Program-made: the position numbers and the translations under genes
Notes under the pieces: model-generated
What the model was told of the DNA's origin: nothing
Seen by the model: the letters and a program-made list of their open reading frames with translations, nothing else
Database searches by the model: none
Shown here: positions 16,740 to 25,689 of the stretch, piece after piece
How the letters are laid out: each line of letters opens with the position of its first letter
Position numbering within the stretch: the first letter of the stretch is position 1
Source of the DNA: Bacteroidales bacterium
GTDB taxonomy: Bacteria > Bacteroidota > Bacteroidia > Bacteroidales > UBA932
Direction: 5' to 3'
Length of the DNA: 64,000 nt
NCBI GenBank assembly: GCA_017428245.1
Contig: JAFRRF010000053.1
Coordinates: 1 to 64,000, forward strand

Positions 16740-17930
16740 ATGTATACTGATTTCCAAAAGTATCTCGAGGCCGAACTCCAGTCCATCAAGGACGCCGGCC
16801 TTTATAAAGAAGAACGTGTCATCACCTCCGCCCAGCAGGCGGCCATCAAAGTGGCCCCGGGCAAGGACGTGCTGAATTTCTGCGCCAACAACTATCTCGG
16901 CCTGGCCAACAGCCCGCAGCTGGTGGAAGCCGCCAAGGCGGCCCTCGACACCCACGGCTACGGCATGTCTTCGGTCCGCTTCATCTGCGGCACCGGCGAC
17001 CTGCACAAAAAACTTGAAAAGAAAATCTCCGAGTTCTTCGGTACGGAAGACGCCATCCTCTACGCCTCCTGCTTCGACGCCAACGGCGGTGTCTTCGAAC
17101 CCCTGCTCGACGAGCACGACGCCATCATCTCCGACGCCCTCAACCACGCCTCCATCATCGACGGCGTACGCCTGTGCAAGGCCCAGCGCTACCGCTATGC
17201 CAACGCCAATATGGAAGAACTCGAGAACTGCCTGAAGACCGCCCAGGCCCAACGTCACCGCATCATCGTGACCGACGGTGTGTTCTCGATGGACGGCAAC
17301 GTAGCCCCGCTCGACAAGATCTACGCCCTTGCCACCAAGTACAACGCGATGGTGATGGTCGACGAATCGCACTCGGCCGGCGTCGTCGGCCGTACCGGCC
17401 GCGGCACCACCGAACGCTTCAACCTGCGCGGCAAGATCGAGATCCTGACCGGCACCCTCGGCAAGAGCTTCGGCGGCGCGGTCGGCGGATTCACCACCGG
17501 CAAGAAGGAAATCATCGCGATGCTGCGCCAGCGTTCACGTCCGTATCTGTTCTCCAACTCGATTCCGCCGATGATCGCGGCGGCCGGCATCAAGATGTTC
17601 GAAATGATGAGCGAGACCAACGAACTGCAGGACAAGCTCCACGCCAACACCGACTACTTCATCGCAAAAATGAAAGCCGCCGGCTTCGACATCAAGCCCA
17701 CCGAATCGGCCATTTGCGCCGTGATGCTCTACGACGCCCCGCTTTCGCAAAAGATGGCGGCCCGTCTGCAGGAAGAGGGCATCTACGTCACCGGCTTCTA
17801 CTATCCGGTGGTCCCGAAGGGCCAGGCCCGCATCCGCGTCCAGGTTTCCGCCGGCCACGAGAAGGAGCATCTCGACAAGTGCATCGCCGCCTTCACCAAG
17901 ATCGGCAAGGAACTCGGTGTGATCAAATAA
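16740..17930 (+). CDS. kbl: Glycine C-acetyltransferase (2-amino-3-ketobutyrate CoA ligase)
   Basis: Kbl converts 2-amino-3-ketobutyrate and CoA to glycine and acetyl-CoA, the second step of threonine breakdown, with pyridoxal phosphate. The 396-residue protein has NFCANNYLGLANSP, the PLP pocket VDESHSAGVVG and the Schiff-base lysine in TGTLGKSFGGAVGG, and ends at the usual length. Threonine dehydrogenase (tdh) is not adjacent. It has its own promoter at 16682-16715 and ends at a terminator made of REP palindromes. Confidence 0.95.
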   Translation: MYTDFQKYLEAELQSIKDAGLYKEERVITSAQQAAIKVAPGKDVLNFCANNYLGLANSPQLVEAAKAALDTHGYGMSSVRFICGTGDLHKKLEKKISEFFGTEDAILYASCFDANGGVFEPLLDEHDAIISDALNHASIIDGVRLCKAQRYRYANANMEELENCLKTAQAQRHRIIVTDGVFSMDGNVAPLDKIYALATKYNAMVMVDESHSAGVVGRTGRGTTERFNLRGKIEILTGTLGKSFGGAVGGFTTGKKEIIAMLRQRSRPYLFSNSIPPMIAAAGIKMFEMMSETNELQDKLHANTDYFIAKMKAAGFDIKPTESAICAVMLYDAPLSQKMAARLQEEGIYVTGFYYPVVPKGQARIRVQVSAGHEKEHLDKCIAAFTKIGKELGVIK

Positions 17931-18004
17931 AAAAAGACCCCCGGCCAAGCCGGGGGTGACGATATCTTTCTGCGTCATGCCCGGCTCGACCGGGCATCTT
18001 TTTT
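17929..18004. terminator. Bidirectional terminator built from two opposed REP palindromes
   Basis: Hairpin one, ACCCCCGGC (17937-17945) / GCCGGGGGT (17949-17957), is followed on the minus strand by a run of seven T (17929-17935) and would stop tsf transcription. Hairpin two, ATGCCCGG (17977-17984) / CCGGGCAT (17990-17997), is followed on the plus strand by six T (17999-18004) and would stop kbl. Both belong to the interspersed family A palindromes (GCGTCAnGCCCGGC...), here placed head to head. Confidence 0.75.
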
Positions 18005-18005
18005 A

Positions 18006-19004
18006 CTACTCGTCGGTGAGCGAGAAGCGGTAGAAGGCAAGGATCTTCGCATCCTTGTCGGCTGCGGCCAGGACTTCCTTCACAGGGGTCTTGCCGTCGC
18101 CCATCTGATATTCCTGCTGTTCCAGGGTGCTCTCCTTGAAGAACTTCTGGATACGGCCGTTGGCGATGTTCTGGATCATCTGCTCAGGCAGGTTGGCGGC
18201 CTTCTCGGCCGACACCTTCGCGATGATGTCGCGGGCCTGGTCGGCCTGCTCCGGAGTGAGCCAACCCTTCGCGGTGTTCGACTGGATGTGGTCTTCGCTG
18301 TCGCAGTGGGCCGGGTTGATGCCGGCTTTCTTGAGGGCGTTCTCAACGGCCTTGCGGACCTGCTCCTCCTTGGTCTTCTCGATGGCGACCTGGCGCTCTT
18401 TCTCGACCACCTCGGCCGGGCAGTCGTCGGCAGAGACGGAAACCGGGTTCATCGTCACGACCTGGATGGCGATACCTTTGGCGAGTTCCTCGTCGATGGG
18501 CTTGTTGAAAGCCACGATGGCGCCGAGCTTGCCGTTGGTGGTGTGGATATAAGAAGCCACGTACGGGGCTTCGAGTTTGCCGTAGAAAGCGAGGGTGTGT
18601 TTCTCACCGCTCTTGCCGGTCTGCTGGGAGATGGCTTCTTCCACCGTCTCGCCGTTGGCCATCTTGCAAGCCTTCAGGGCCTCGAGGTCAGCCGGGCAGC
18701 AGGCGATCGCAGTATCGGCGATGGCGTTGGCCAGGGCCTGGAACTCAGCGTTCTGGGAAACGAAGTCGGTCTCGCAGCCGAGGCATACGAGAATACCTTT
18801 ACCGTCGGCCACGCGTGCCTTGACAGCACCTTCGGTGGTCTCGCGGTCAGCGCGCTTGGCGGCTACGAGTTTGCCTTTCTCACGGATAATCTCCTGTGCG
18901 CGGTCGAAATCACCTTCCGCCTCCACGAGGGCTTTTTTGCAGTCCATCATGCCGGCGCCGGTCATCTTGCGCAGTTTGGCAACATCTAATGCTTTGATTT
19001 CCAT
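18006..19004 (-). CDS. tsf: Elongation factor Ts
   Basis: EF-Ts exchanges GDP for GTP on EF-Tu. The 332-residue protein starts MEIKALDVAKLRKMTGAGMM with the conserved TGAGMMDCKKALVEAEGDFD, and later LGCETDFVSQNAEF, the second family signature. It is longer than the ~280 residues of E. coli, with extra C-terminal sequence. It follows rpsB by 27 bases, the universal rpsB-tsf pair. Confidence 0.96.
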   Translation of the reverse strand: MEIKALDVAKLRKMTGAGMMDCKKALVEAEGDFDRAQEIIREKGKLVAAKRADRETTEGAVKARVADGKGILVCLGCETDFVSQNAEFQALANAIADTAIACCPADLEALKACKMANGETVEEAISQQTGKSGEKHTLAFYGKLEAPYVASYIHTTNGKLGAIVAFNKPIDEELAKGIAIQVVTMNPVSVSADDCPAEVVEKERQVAIEKTKEEQVRKAVENALKKAGINPAHCDSEDHIQSNTAKGWLTPEQADQARDIIAKVSAEKAANLPEQMIQNIANGRIQKFFKESTLEQQEYQMGDGKTPVKEVLAAADKDAKILAFYRFSLTDE

Positions 19005-19031
19005 TGTTTAACGGATTAAAGGTTCGACTTC

Positions 19032-19850
19032 TTACTCGTTCTGGGCTTCCTCAGCGGGAGCTTCTTCCTCAGCCTTGACAGCGCTGCGGCGGGCGCGGAC
19101 GCGCTTGACGGGAGCAGCTTCTTCCTTGACAGGGTTCTCTTCCTTCTCTTTCTCCTTCTCGATCCGGCGCTCTTCCAGTCCTTCGGAGATGGCGTTGCAG
19201 AGCGTATCGGTAATCAGCTGGATGGATTTAGCCGCGTCGTCGTTGGCCGGAATCACATAATCAATCGTGGTCGGGTCGCAACAAGTATCAACCATTGCGA
19301 TAACGGGGATATTCAGACGGTTGGCTTCGCGGACGGCGTTGATCTCTTTCTGGACGTCCACGACAAAGATGGCGGAAGGAAGGCGGTTCAGATCGGCGAT
19401 CGAACCGAGGTTCTTCTCGAGTTTGGCTCTCTGGCGCGAAATCTGGAGACGTTCGCGCTTGGCCAGGGTTTCAAAGGTACCGTCGGTCATCATCTTGTCG
19501 ATGGTGTTCATCTTCTTGACGGCTTTGCGGATGGTGGGGAAGTTGGTGAGCATACCACCGGCCCAGCGCTCGGTCACATACGGCATGTTGACTTTCTGTG
19601 CGCACTCCGCGACGATATCCTTGGCCTGTTTCTTGGTGGCGACGAACAGGATCTTGCGGCCCGCGTGGGCGAGCTGCTTCATCACGTTCGCGGCCTCGTC
19701 TATCTTGACGACAGTCTTGTGCAGGTCGATGATATGGATTCCGTTTTTCTCCATAAAGATATACGGAGCCATTTTGGGATTCCATTTCCGCTTCAGGTGA
19801 CCGAAGTGGACGCCTGCATCGAGTAAGTCTTGGAAATTGGTTCTGGACAT
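19032..19850 (-). CDS. rpsB: 30S ribosomal protein S2
   Basis: S2 is needed for translation initiation and S1 binding. I choose the ATG at 19848-19850 (MSRTNFQDLLDAGVHFGHLK), which matches other S2 proteins; the frame is open further upstream but that part shows no conservation. The 272-residue protein has KRKWNPKMAPYIFMEKNGIH and ERWAGGMLTNFPTIRKAVKK, and ends in a Glu/Ala-rich tail (VKAEEEAPAEEAQNE). Part of rplM-rpsI-rpsB-tsf; a ~160-base leader precedes it. Confidence 0.96.
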   Translation of the reverse strand: MSRTNFQDLLDAGVHFGHLKRKWNPKMAPYIFMEKNGIHIIDLHKTVVKIDEAANVMKQLAHAGRKILFVATKKQAKDIVAECAQKVNMPYVTERWAGGMLTNFPTIRKAVKKMNTIDKMMTDGTFETLAKRERLQISRQRAKLEKNLGSIADLNRLPSAIFVVDVQKEINAVREANRLNIPVIAMVDTCCDPTTIDYVIPANDDAAKSIQLITDTLCNAISEGLEERRIEKEKEKEENPVKEEAAPVKRVRARRSAVKAEEEAPAEEAQNE

Positions 19851-20022
19851 TTTGTTTGTTTTTTTCTTGTTTTGTTTTACTCTTTTCATCAATCCGGAGT
19901 AGCGGTCGGGCTTGTTTCCGTTGCCGGTCTCCCGGATTTTCCGCGGTCGGACAAATCTCAGGCAGCCATCTGCCATTTGAGGCAGGGATCCTGCGGTTTT
20001 GAATCCGGACCGTGCAAATGTA
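19851..20022 (-). promoter_or_regulatory. rpsB leader with promoter-like box and hairpins
   Basis: On the minus strand TACATTTG (20015-20022) fits the -7 consensus, placed just after the rpsI stop, so rpsB-tsf may have its own promoter. The ~160-base untranslated leader contains a small hairpin with arms GGCAG/CTGCC and GC-rich segments. Leaders of rpsB are autoregulatory in several phyla; whether this one is was not testable here. No strong -33 element is visible. Confidence 0.4.
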
Positions 20023-20038
20023 AATCAGTGTCAGGCGA

Positions 20039-20428
20039 CTAACGTTTGCTGAACTGGAAGCGTCTGCGGGCACCGGGCTGTCCGGGTTTCTTGCGCTCCA
20101 CCTCGCGGGCGTCGCGGGTCAGGAAACCGTTCGACTTGAGGACCGGGCGATAAGCTTCGGCGTCGACCTTGCACAGGGCGCGGGCGATTCCGAGGCGGAC
20201 GGCCTCGGCCTGGCCTTTGATACCGCCACCGTCGACATTGATCTTGAGGTCGAACTGACCCACGGTGTTGGTAAGGACAAGCGGCTGGTTGACAATATAC
20301 TTCAGGGTGTCTTCCTTGAAGTACTCATCCACGGGGCGGCCGTTGATGACGATATTGCCGGAACCGGTGTTCATATAGACGCGGGCAACAGCTGATTTAC
20401 GTCTTCCAAGGGCGTTGAATACTTCCAT
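20039..20428 (-). CDS. rpsI: 30S ribosomal protein S9
   Basis: S9 reaches the P site with its basic C-terminal tail. The 129-residue product starts [19 protein letters not shown], carries [19 protein letters not shown] and ends with the invariant basic tail ...RRRFQFSKR. It lies 9 bases after rplM. Standard in every respect. Confidence 0.98.
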   Translation of the reverse strand: MEVFNALGRRKSAVARVYMNTGSGNIVINGRPVDEYFKEDTLKYIVNQPLVLTNTVGQFDLKINVDGGGIKGQAEAVRLGIARALCKVDAEAYRPVLKSNGFLTRDAREVERKKPGQPGARRRFQFSKR

Positions 20429-20437
20429 TACTCTGTC

Positions 20438-20890
20438 TTAAATTTCGTTTAACGTGAGGGGTTTGGGTTGCTGGGCTTCGTGCGGATGCTCCGGACCTGC
20501 GTAAACGTAGAGGTTGCGGAACAGTTCAGCACCGAGGCGGTTTTTCGGGAGCATTCCCTTGATGGCGTGCTCCACGACAAAAGTCGGCTTGCGATCGAGC
20601 ATGTCTTTCGGTGTGGCGAAACGCTGGCCGCCCGGATAACCGGTGTGGCGGACGTACACCTTGTCGGTCAGCTTCTTGCCCGTGAGGCGGATCTTGTCGG
20701 CGTTGACGATGATGACGTTGTCACCACAGTCCACGTGCGGCGTGAAATCCGGCTTGTTCTTGCCGCGAAGGACAAGAGCGACGCGCGAAGCGAGACGACC
20801 CAGCACCTGATCGGTCGCATCAATAACGTACCATTCTTTCTTGACGGTACCGCTATTGGCGGAAATGGTCTTGTAGCTTAAAGTGTCCAC
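20438..20890 (-). CDS. rplM: 50S ribosomal protein L13
   Basis: L13 is an early assembly protein of the large subunit. The 150-residue product starts [20 protein letters not shown] and has [40 protein letters not shown] and [10 protein letters not shown]. It is the first gene of rplM-rpsI(-rpsB-tsf), behind a consensus promoter and a short structured leader. Confidence 0.98.
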   Translation of the reverse strand: MDTLSYKTISANSGTVKKEWYVIDATDQVLGRLASRVALVLRGKNKPDFTPHVDCGDNVIIVNADKIRLTGKKLTDKVYVRHTGYPGGQRFATPKDMLDRKPTFVVEHAIKGMLPKNRLGAELFRNLYVYAGPEHPHEAQQPKPLTLNEI

Positions 20891-20982
20891 TTTGTTGATT
20901 TTTAGGTTAATACAATAAAAATGTTGCGATCCCCCGCTATTTTGGGGGCTGCAAAATTACGAAAAATTTTTATGATGGCAAA
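20891..20982 (-). promoter_or_regulatory. rplM promoter and structured leader
   Basis: Minus strand: TTTG (20979-20982), exactly 19 bases, then TAATTTTG (20952-20959), a full match to the Bacteroidota promoter. The leader of ~55 bases begins with a GC hairpin, CCCCC (20944-20948 on the minus strand) pairing with GGGGG (20931-20935). I recall a published L13 leader family in Bacteroidia; a covariance-model search would show whether this is a member. Confidence 0.65.
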
Positions 20983-21015
20983 TTTTTCTGGGCGAAGCAC
21001 TTTTGCTTCGCCTAA

Positions 21016-22083
21016 CTAAAAGAGTAATCCGTTCCCGGCCCCTTCGGGGACATTGCGGCGCAGGAGCGCGTCGAAAGCTTCGCCTTCTTCCCAGGAGAGG
21101 AACTCCGTCTCAACGGGCAGATAGAAGAGACGGCGGCGGACCTCCGGATCGAGGCGGTCGCAGTGAAGCAGGCGCATCGCATCTTTCTCGGTGGTCATCA
21201 GCACGGCGCGGGGATTCCGGCGGACATAGTGCGCAAGCGCGCGCAGATCGCCGCGTGAAAAGCGGTGATGGTCGCCGTAGCGCTTGTGTGCCAGATGCTC
21301 ATAGCGGTCGCTCAGATGGACCAGCAACGGCCGGTCGTCGGCCACGCCCGAGAAAAGATAGACATCTTTGGAGTAGATATAGCGTTTGTCGGCTTCCCAG
21401 CGGAACACCGGAACCGGATCGCCGTATTTGACCGTGGCGAAAAAGACCGGCTGTTCGTTGCGCAGACGGTTCTGCTGCCGGATCTTGCCGCGCTCCCATT
21501 CATCGAGATAGCGGGGACACTTGGTGATGACCACCACGGATGCCCGGCGGATCTGCTCGGGCAAGTCGCGCAGACGTCCGAACGGAAGGAGGTTGTCCTT
21601 GAACAGCGGCCGGTTGTAATCTATCAGCACCAGGTCGGTCGCCGGTTTGAGCCGGCGGTACTGGAAGCCGTCGTCGAGGATCACCAGTTCGGGGCGCCGG
21701 TCTTCGGGCAGGGCAAGCAACTGGGTGATGCCGCGGTTGCGGTTCTTGTCGACCGCCACCAGGACGTCGGGAAACTTGCGCTTGATCTGCAGCGGCTCGT
21801 CGCCAGCCACGTCGGCCGTGTCTTCAGCCTCCACCAGACGGAAACCCTTGCTCTTGCGCTTGTACCCGCGCGAGAGCACCGCCACGCGGCAGCCGCCCTG
21901 CAGCAGGTTCGCCAGATATTCCACCATCGGGGTCTTGCCCGTGCCGCCGACAGCCAGATTGCCCACCGAAATCACCGGGACCGGATGGGTCACCGACTTG
22001 CGGCGTCCGCTGTCGTAGAGGGCGTTCCTGATGCGCAAAGCCAGCCAATACGGAAAAAGAAATACACTGCTGATCATCCCCAA
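21016..22083 (-). CDS. lpxK: Tetraacyldisaccharide 4'-kinase LpxK
   Basis: LpxK phosphorylates the lipid A disaccharide at the inner membrane using ATP. The 355-residue protein has an N-terminal membrane-associating segment, the Walker A motif GNLAVGGTGKTP near residue 43, and the family block LSRGYKRKSKGF and LDDGFQYRRL. Its start overlaps the end of dus by 10 bases, so the two are co-translated. Length is typical. Confidence 0.94.
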   Translation of the reverse strand: MGMISSVFLFPYWLALRIRNALYDSGRRKSVTHPVPVISVGNLAVGGTGKTPMVEYLANLLQGGCRVAVLSRGYKRKSKGFRLVEAEDTADVAGDEPLQIKRKFPDVLVAVDKNRNRGITQLLALPEDRRPELVILDDGFQYRRLKPATDLVLIDYNRPLFKDNLLPFGRLRDLPEQIRRASVVVITKCPRYLDEWERGKIRQQNRLRNEQPVFFATVKYGDPVPVFRWEADKRYIYSKDVYLFSGVADDRPLLVHLSDRYEHLAHKRYGDHHRFSRGDLRALAHYVRRNPRAVLMTTEKDAMRLLHCDRLDPEVRRRLFYLPVETEFLSWEEGEAFDALLRRNVPEGAGNGLLF

Positions 22084-23048
22084 ACCTCCGCTATATGGTC
22101 GAGTGTCTCATACAACTCCGCCGGGTCGGTCGAAGTCACGAGTTTCAACCTGGTTTCCTTGAAATTATCGAGTCCCTTGAAATAACAGCTCAGATGACGG
22201 CGCATTTCGAAAATACCCACGCGGTCCCCTTTCAGTTCCAGCGACTTGGCCAAATGCCGTTTCGACAGTTCCACGCGCTCCCGCACCGACATCGGTGGAA
22301 GCAGTTCGCCCGTAGCCAGATAATGCTTCACCTCGCGGAAAATCCAGGGATGCCCGAAACTGGCCCGGCCGATCATAATGCCATCCACGCCATAGCGGTC
22401 GAAAGCCTCCTTCGCGCCCTCCGGCGTCGTAATGTCACCGTTGCCGATAATCGGAATGTGCATCCGCGGATTCCGCTTGACCTCGCCGATCAGCGTCCAG
22501 TCGGCCGTACCTTTATATAATTGGGCCCGGGTCCGCCCGTGGATGGTCAGGGCTGCGATGCCGGCGTCCTGCAGGCGCTCGGCCAGTTCCACGATGATCT
22601 TGCTGTCCTCGTCCCAGCCCAGCCGCGTCTTGACCGTCACGGGAAGTTTCACCGCCTCGACCACACGCCGCGTGATCTCGACCATCTGGTCGGGATAGCG
22701 CATCATTCCGCTCCCTGCCCCGCGTCGGGCGATCTTGTTGACCGGGCAGCCGAAATTGATGTCGATCAGGTCGGGACCGGCAGCTTCGGCCCGCACGGCC
22801 GCCTCCACCATCGCATCGGGAATATGACCGTAGATCTGGATGCCGATGGGGCGTTCCGCGTCCGTGACCTGCATCTTGGCGATGGTCTTGGCCGCGTCGC
22901 GGATCAGTCCGTCCGACGAGATGAACTCCGTGTACATCAGGTCGGCACCGAATTCCTTGCATATATAACGGAAAGAGGGGTCGGTGACATCTTCCATCGG
23001 TGCGAGCAGCACCGGGCGTTCCCCCAGATCTATGGTTCCGATTTTCAC
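22074..23048 (-). CDS. dus: tRNA-dihydrouridine synthase
   Basis: This FMN enzyme reduces uridines in the tRNA D-loop. The protein shows VLLAPMEDVTDPSFRYICKE, INFGCPVNKIARRGAGSGMM with the catalytic Cys, KTRLGWDED, TIHGRTRAQLYKG and IIGNGDITTPEGA. Two GTG starts are possible: 23052-23054 overlaps the promoter box, so I prefer 23046-23048 (MKIGTIDLGE, 324 residues), which lies almost at the predicted transcription start. The gene overlaps lpxK downstream. Which Dus subtype it is remains open; DusB-like is most common in this phylum. Confidence 0.9.
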   Translation of the reverse strand: MKIGTIDLGERPVLLAPMEDVTDPSFRYICKEFGADLMYTEFISSDGLIRDAAKTIAKMQVTDAERPIGIQIYGHIPDAMVEAAVRAEAAGPDLIDINFGCPVNKIARRGAGSGMMRYPDQMVEITRRVVEAVKLPVTVKTRLGWDEDSKIIVELAERLQDAGIAALTIHGRTRAQLYKGTADWTLIGEVKRNPRMHIPIIGNGDITTPEGAKEAFDRYGVDGIMIGRASFGHPWIFREVKHYLATGELLPPMSVRERVELSKRHLAKSLELKGDRVGIFEMRRHLSCYFKGLDNFKETRLKLVTSTDPAELYETLDHIAEVWG

Positions 23049-23053
23049 GGACA

Positions 23054-23061
23054 CAAAGATA
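23054..23061 (-). promoter_or_regulatory. -7 box of dus-lpxK, overlapping the start region
   Basis: TATCTTTG on the minus strand ends at the first possible GTG codon (23054), placing the transcript start near 23047-23050 and making the message leaderless or nearly so. It follows directly after the T-run of a REP hairpin, so terminator of the upstream gene and promoter of dus are fused. Confidence 0.55.
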
Positions 23062-23064
23062 ATA

Positions 23065-23132
23065 AAAAAGATGCCCGGTCAAGCCGGGCATGACGAAGAA
23101 ATAACGTCACCCCCGGCTGGACCGGGGGTCTA
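23065..23132. repeat. Opposed pair of REP family A palindromes
   Basis: ATGCCCGG (23071-23078) / CCGGGCAT (23084-23091) on the minus strand, and ACCCCCGG (23109-23116) / CCGGGGGT (23122-23129) on the plus strand, with GTCA-type flanks. On the minus strand the first hairpin is followed by six T, so the pair likely terminates the gene ending at 23137. Confidence 0.75.
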
Positions 23133-23136
23133 TTGT

Positions 23137-25686
23137 TTATCGATGTACTGTTCCCTTGACGCTCAACGGCACGCCGTCCTTCGTAAAGCCTTCGATGAGG
23201 ACCGTGGCGTCGGCCTTGTGGTCGGAAGTGTAGAAGTCAAACGTGGTTCCGCCACCGTCTTCCACGGGAAGGGCCGGATCCCAGTAGAGGGTAGCGCGCA
23301 CCGGCTCGTGGGCTTTACGGCTCCGGACATCCTCGTAGCGCGGGTTGTAGAAACGCCTGGGCTGCTGCCAGCCCAGCGGCTTTCCCGTGGAGACATTGGC
23401 CGCCACATCGTGGACCAGCATCCGGGTCTTGATCATCACCACGCTCTTCGGGGCCAGGGCGTTGTCCAGACCCGTGTTGAACATCGCGGCATCCGAACCG
23501 GTCAGATAGGCGAAGCCCGTGAGATCCGACACGTTGATGCCTTCCAGTTCTTCGCACGACGAACGCATTCCGTTCATATAGACGATAATCTCTTCCCAGC
23601 CGCTCGAAATGCCCCACTCGGAAGAAACCTTCTGCGTACGGCACACGACGGAGCGGTAACTGGGTCCGACCGTGCCGGTGGTATCGTTTTCTTCGGCTTT
23701 CATTCCCATCGGCACCTCGTCACCCTCCGCGAAACGCAGGGGCGGGCAGGTGGTCACGATATAGGTCAGCACGTCCATCGCCTTATACGGCTCCAGGTCG
23801 CGCTCGGGCCGGTACTGTCCGGGCTTGAATTCGTAGCTGGGCAGCGGGGAGATATTCTCCTGCCGAGGCGCAGCCATGCCCGTGACATACGACGGATGCA
23901 GCGAATAGACGATCTCGCCGCCAGCGTTGTAATACTGCCACAGCACGTTGCGTTTATATTCTTCCGTATAGGAAGGCTTGTCCAGATAGAACGGATAGTG
24001 ATGGAACTTGGCGAAGATATCATCGTCCAGATAGGGCGTGAAGCGGCGGGTATTGCCGCCCAGGCTCACGGCCCCCACCAGGAACTGGGTGTTCTCGGGG
24101 AAGTCGAGGCCGTTCAGTGCGAAATAGCCCGTGGTGTCGAGCTGCCCCATCGCGGAAAAGCCGATGGACGGTGCCACAAACGAAACGATGGAACGCCGTG
24201 CCGTGCGCAGGGAACCGCGTACCACGCCGCTGATCGACTGGGTATATTCCTTGCCGAACGAAGGCATCAGGGTCTCTCCGGCCAGGATCTTCGGAAGCTC
24301 ATAGTAGGACCATCCGTGCGTGAGCATCACGCCGTCGATGGCTTCAATGCGTTCGGAAAGCGGGCGCTGCGGATCGAAATAGCGGGCGGCTTCCTCTACG
24401 AAGGTGGGCAGTTCGCTGCCCAGATACCACCACGACACGATATCATAGCCGCGTCCGCTCAGCGGGGCGTAGCCGTCGTCCGATACGGATACGGACCAGT
24501 CGCCCTCCGGCAGATCGACGCCTGCCGTCACTTTTTCGCGCGGGCCGTAACTCTCCTTGTCGAAGGAAAGCTGCGGAACGGGCGTATCGGGGAAGACGAA
24601 GAAAGCCCGTTCGGCATAGACCGTTCCCTGTCCGTCCACCACGGCCAGGTTGTTGATGCCTGGCGTCAGGAGTCCGTACGGGATCTTGAGGTTGCGCGTC
24701 TTCTCCGAATACGGCAGACGCATATAGATGTCGTCGTGGTCGTGGATGACCACGAACGTGGAATCGGGAAGGGCAAGGCCCTGGTCGCGGATCGAGGCTT
24801 CAACGCTGTCGTCGCGGACCGTGACGCGGATATTCACGCCTTGCTGGACCGGAAGCGGGAGATCGGCCCGTCCGGCAAAGGTTTCGCCCTCGTAAAACTG
24901 GGCGTAGAGTTTCCTGGCAGGGACTTCCAGATGCAGGGTGGTGCGCCCGATACCGTAGGCGTCCGTCTCGAAACGGCCCACTGTCTGGTCGTCGGCATAG
25001 ATTTCACCCGTCACGGGGACGCCGTGACCGTCAGGATCCACGGCACGGATGCCCAGCACGGAGGTCTGGCCATAAAGCCAGCGGCCGCTCTCCGGCAGGA
25101 ACTGCACGTCCAGTTCCCGCTTGACGGTCTTTTCCTTGTCGAACGGGTTGCGCATGCCCACGTCGGTATATTTGTAGTCGTCCTTGACATTTTCTTTGGC
25201 AAGGGTCTCCACGAAGTCGTCCTTCATCGGGTTGCGCAGTTCGATGTCCTTGTGGAACATATACTCCGGCTCGCGGTTGAGCATCCAGTAGGAGTACGCA
25301 CGCAGGGTCGCCAGACCCGTGTTCAGGTTGTCGGGCACGGCGAGCCAGCCGCTGAACGTATCGTCACGGCGCTTGACCTTGACACGGACGCGCACGGCCT
25401 CGGTCTCGAGGTCACGTCCAAGGTTGACATTTTTCTGGACCATCGTGGAGATCAGCTCCACGTACAGATAATTACTGGTCGGGAACTCGGCGGTCTGGGC
25501 CGCATTCTCAAGGTATCCCTTGAACCAGATGGTGTCGCCCACGCAGTACACCTCCCGGTCCGTATGGAGGTACACTTTCTCCGGCGAAAGGAGACGGGCA
25601 TAGTCGGCAAAGCGATCCTCGCCCTGCTGGGCGAAGGCCGGCAGAGCGAGGAAAAACATCAAGCCGATGATAATCGACCGTTTCAA
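23137..25686 (-). CDS. Secreted MG2-domain protein with a TonB-plug-like C-terminal part
   Basis: The 849-residue protein has a signal peptide (MKRSIIIGLMFFLALPAFA) and then VYLHTDREVYCVGDTIWFKG, the MG2 macroglobulin-like motif of a large Bacteroidota family. Beta-rich domains follow. Near residues 715-775 the sequence EEIIVYMNGMRSSCEEL...SDAAMFNT...VVMIKTR resembles a TonB receptor plug, without a barrel after it. It is the last gene of the SusC/SusD locus at 23137-32207, 3 bases after the DUF4251 gene. Function unknown; possibly a periplasmic or surface adaptor for the transporter. Confidence 0.65.
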   Translation of the reverse strand: MKRSIIIGLMFFLALPAFAQQGEDRFADYARLLSPEKVYLHTDREVYCVGDTIWFKGYLENAAQTAEFPTSNYLYVELISTMVQKNVNLGRDLETEAVRVRVKVKRRDDTFSGWLAVPDNLNTGLATLRAYSYWMLNREPEYMFHKDIELRNPMKDDFVETLAKENVKDDYKYTDVGMRNPFDKEKTVKRELDVQFLPESGRWLYGQTSVLGIRAVDPDGHGVPVTGEIYADDQTVGRFETDAYGIGRTTLHLEVPARKLYAQFYEGETFAGRADLPLPVQQGVNIRVTVRDDSVEASIRDQGLALPDSTFVVIHDHDDIYMRLPYSEKTRNLKIPYGLLTPGINNLAVVDGQGTVYAERAFFVFPDTPVPQLSFDKESYGPREKVTAGVDLPEGDWSVSVSDDGYAPLSGRGYDIVSWWYLGSELPTFVEEAARYFDPQRPLSERIEAIDGVMLTHGWSYYELPKILAGETLMPSFGKEYTQSISGVVRGSLRTARRSIVSFVAPSIGFSAMGQLDTTGYFALNGLDFPENTQFLVGAVSLGGNTRRFTPYLDDDIFAKFHHYPFYLDKPSYTEEYKRNVLWQYYNAGGEIVYSLHPSYVTGMAAPRQENISPLPSYEFKPGQYRPERDLEPYKAMDVLTYIVTTCPPLRFAEGDEVPMGMKAEENDTTGTVGPSYRSVVCRTQKVSSEWGISSGWEEIIVYMNGMRSSCEELEGINVSDLTGFAYLTGSDAAMFNTGLDNALAPKSVVMIKTRMLVHDVAANVSTGKPLGWQQPRRFYNPRYEDVRSRKAHEPVRATLYWDPALPVEDGGGTTFDFYTSDHKADATVLIEGFTKDGVPLSVKGTVHR

Positions 25687-25689
25687 GGT

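Noticed and set aside
19851..19976. N-terminal extension of ribosomal protein S2 to 314 residues
   Set aside because: The additional 42 residues show no S2 similarity; the ATG at 19850 fits the family, and the upstream stretch is better read as an untranslated leader.
23137..25686. The MG2 protein as a complete TonB-dependent receptor
   Set aside because: Only a plug-like stretch is present near the C-terminus and no barrel follows it.
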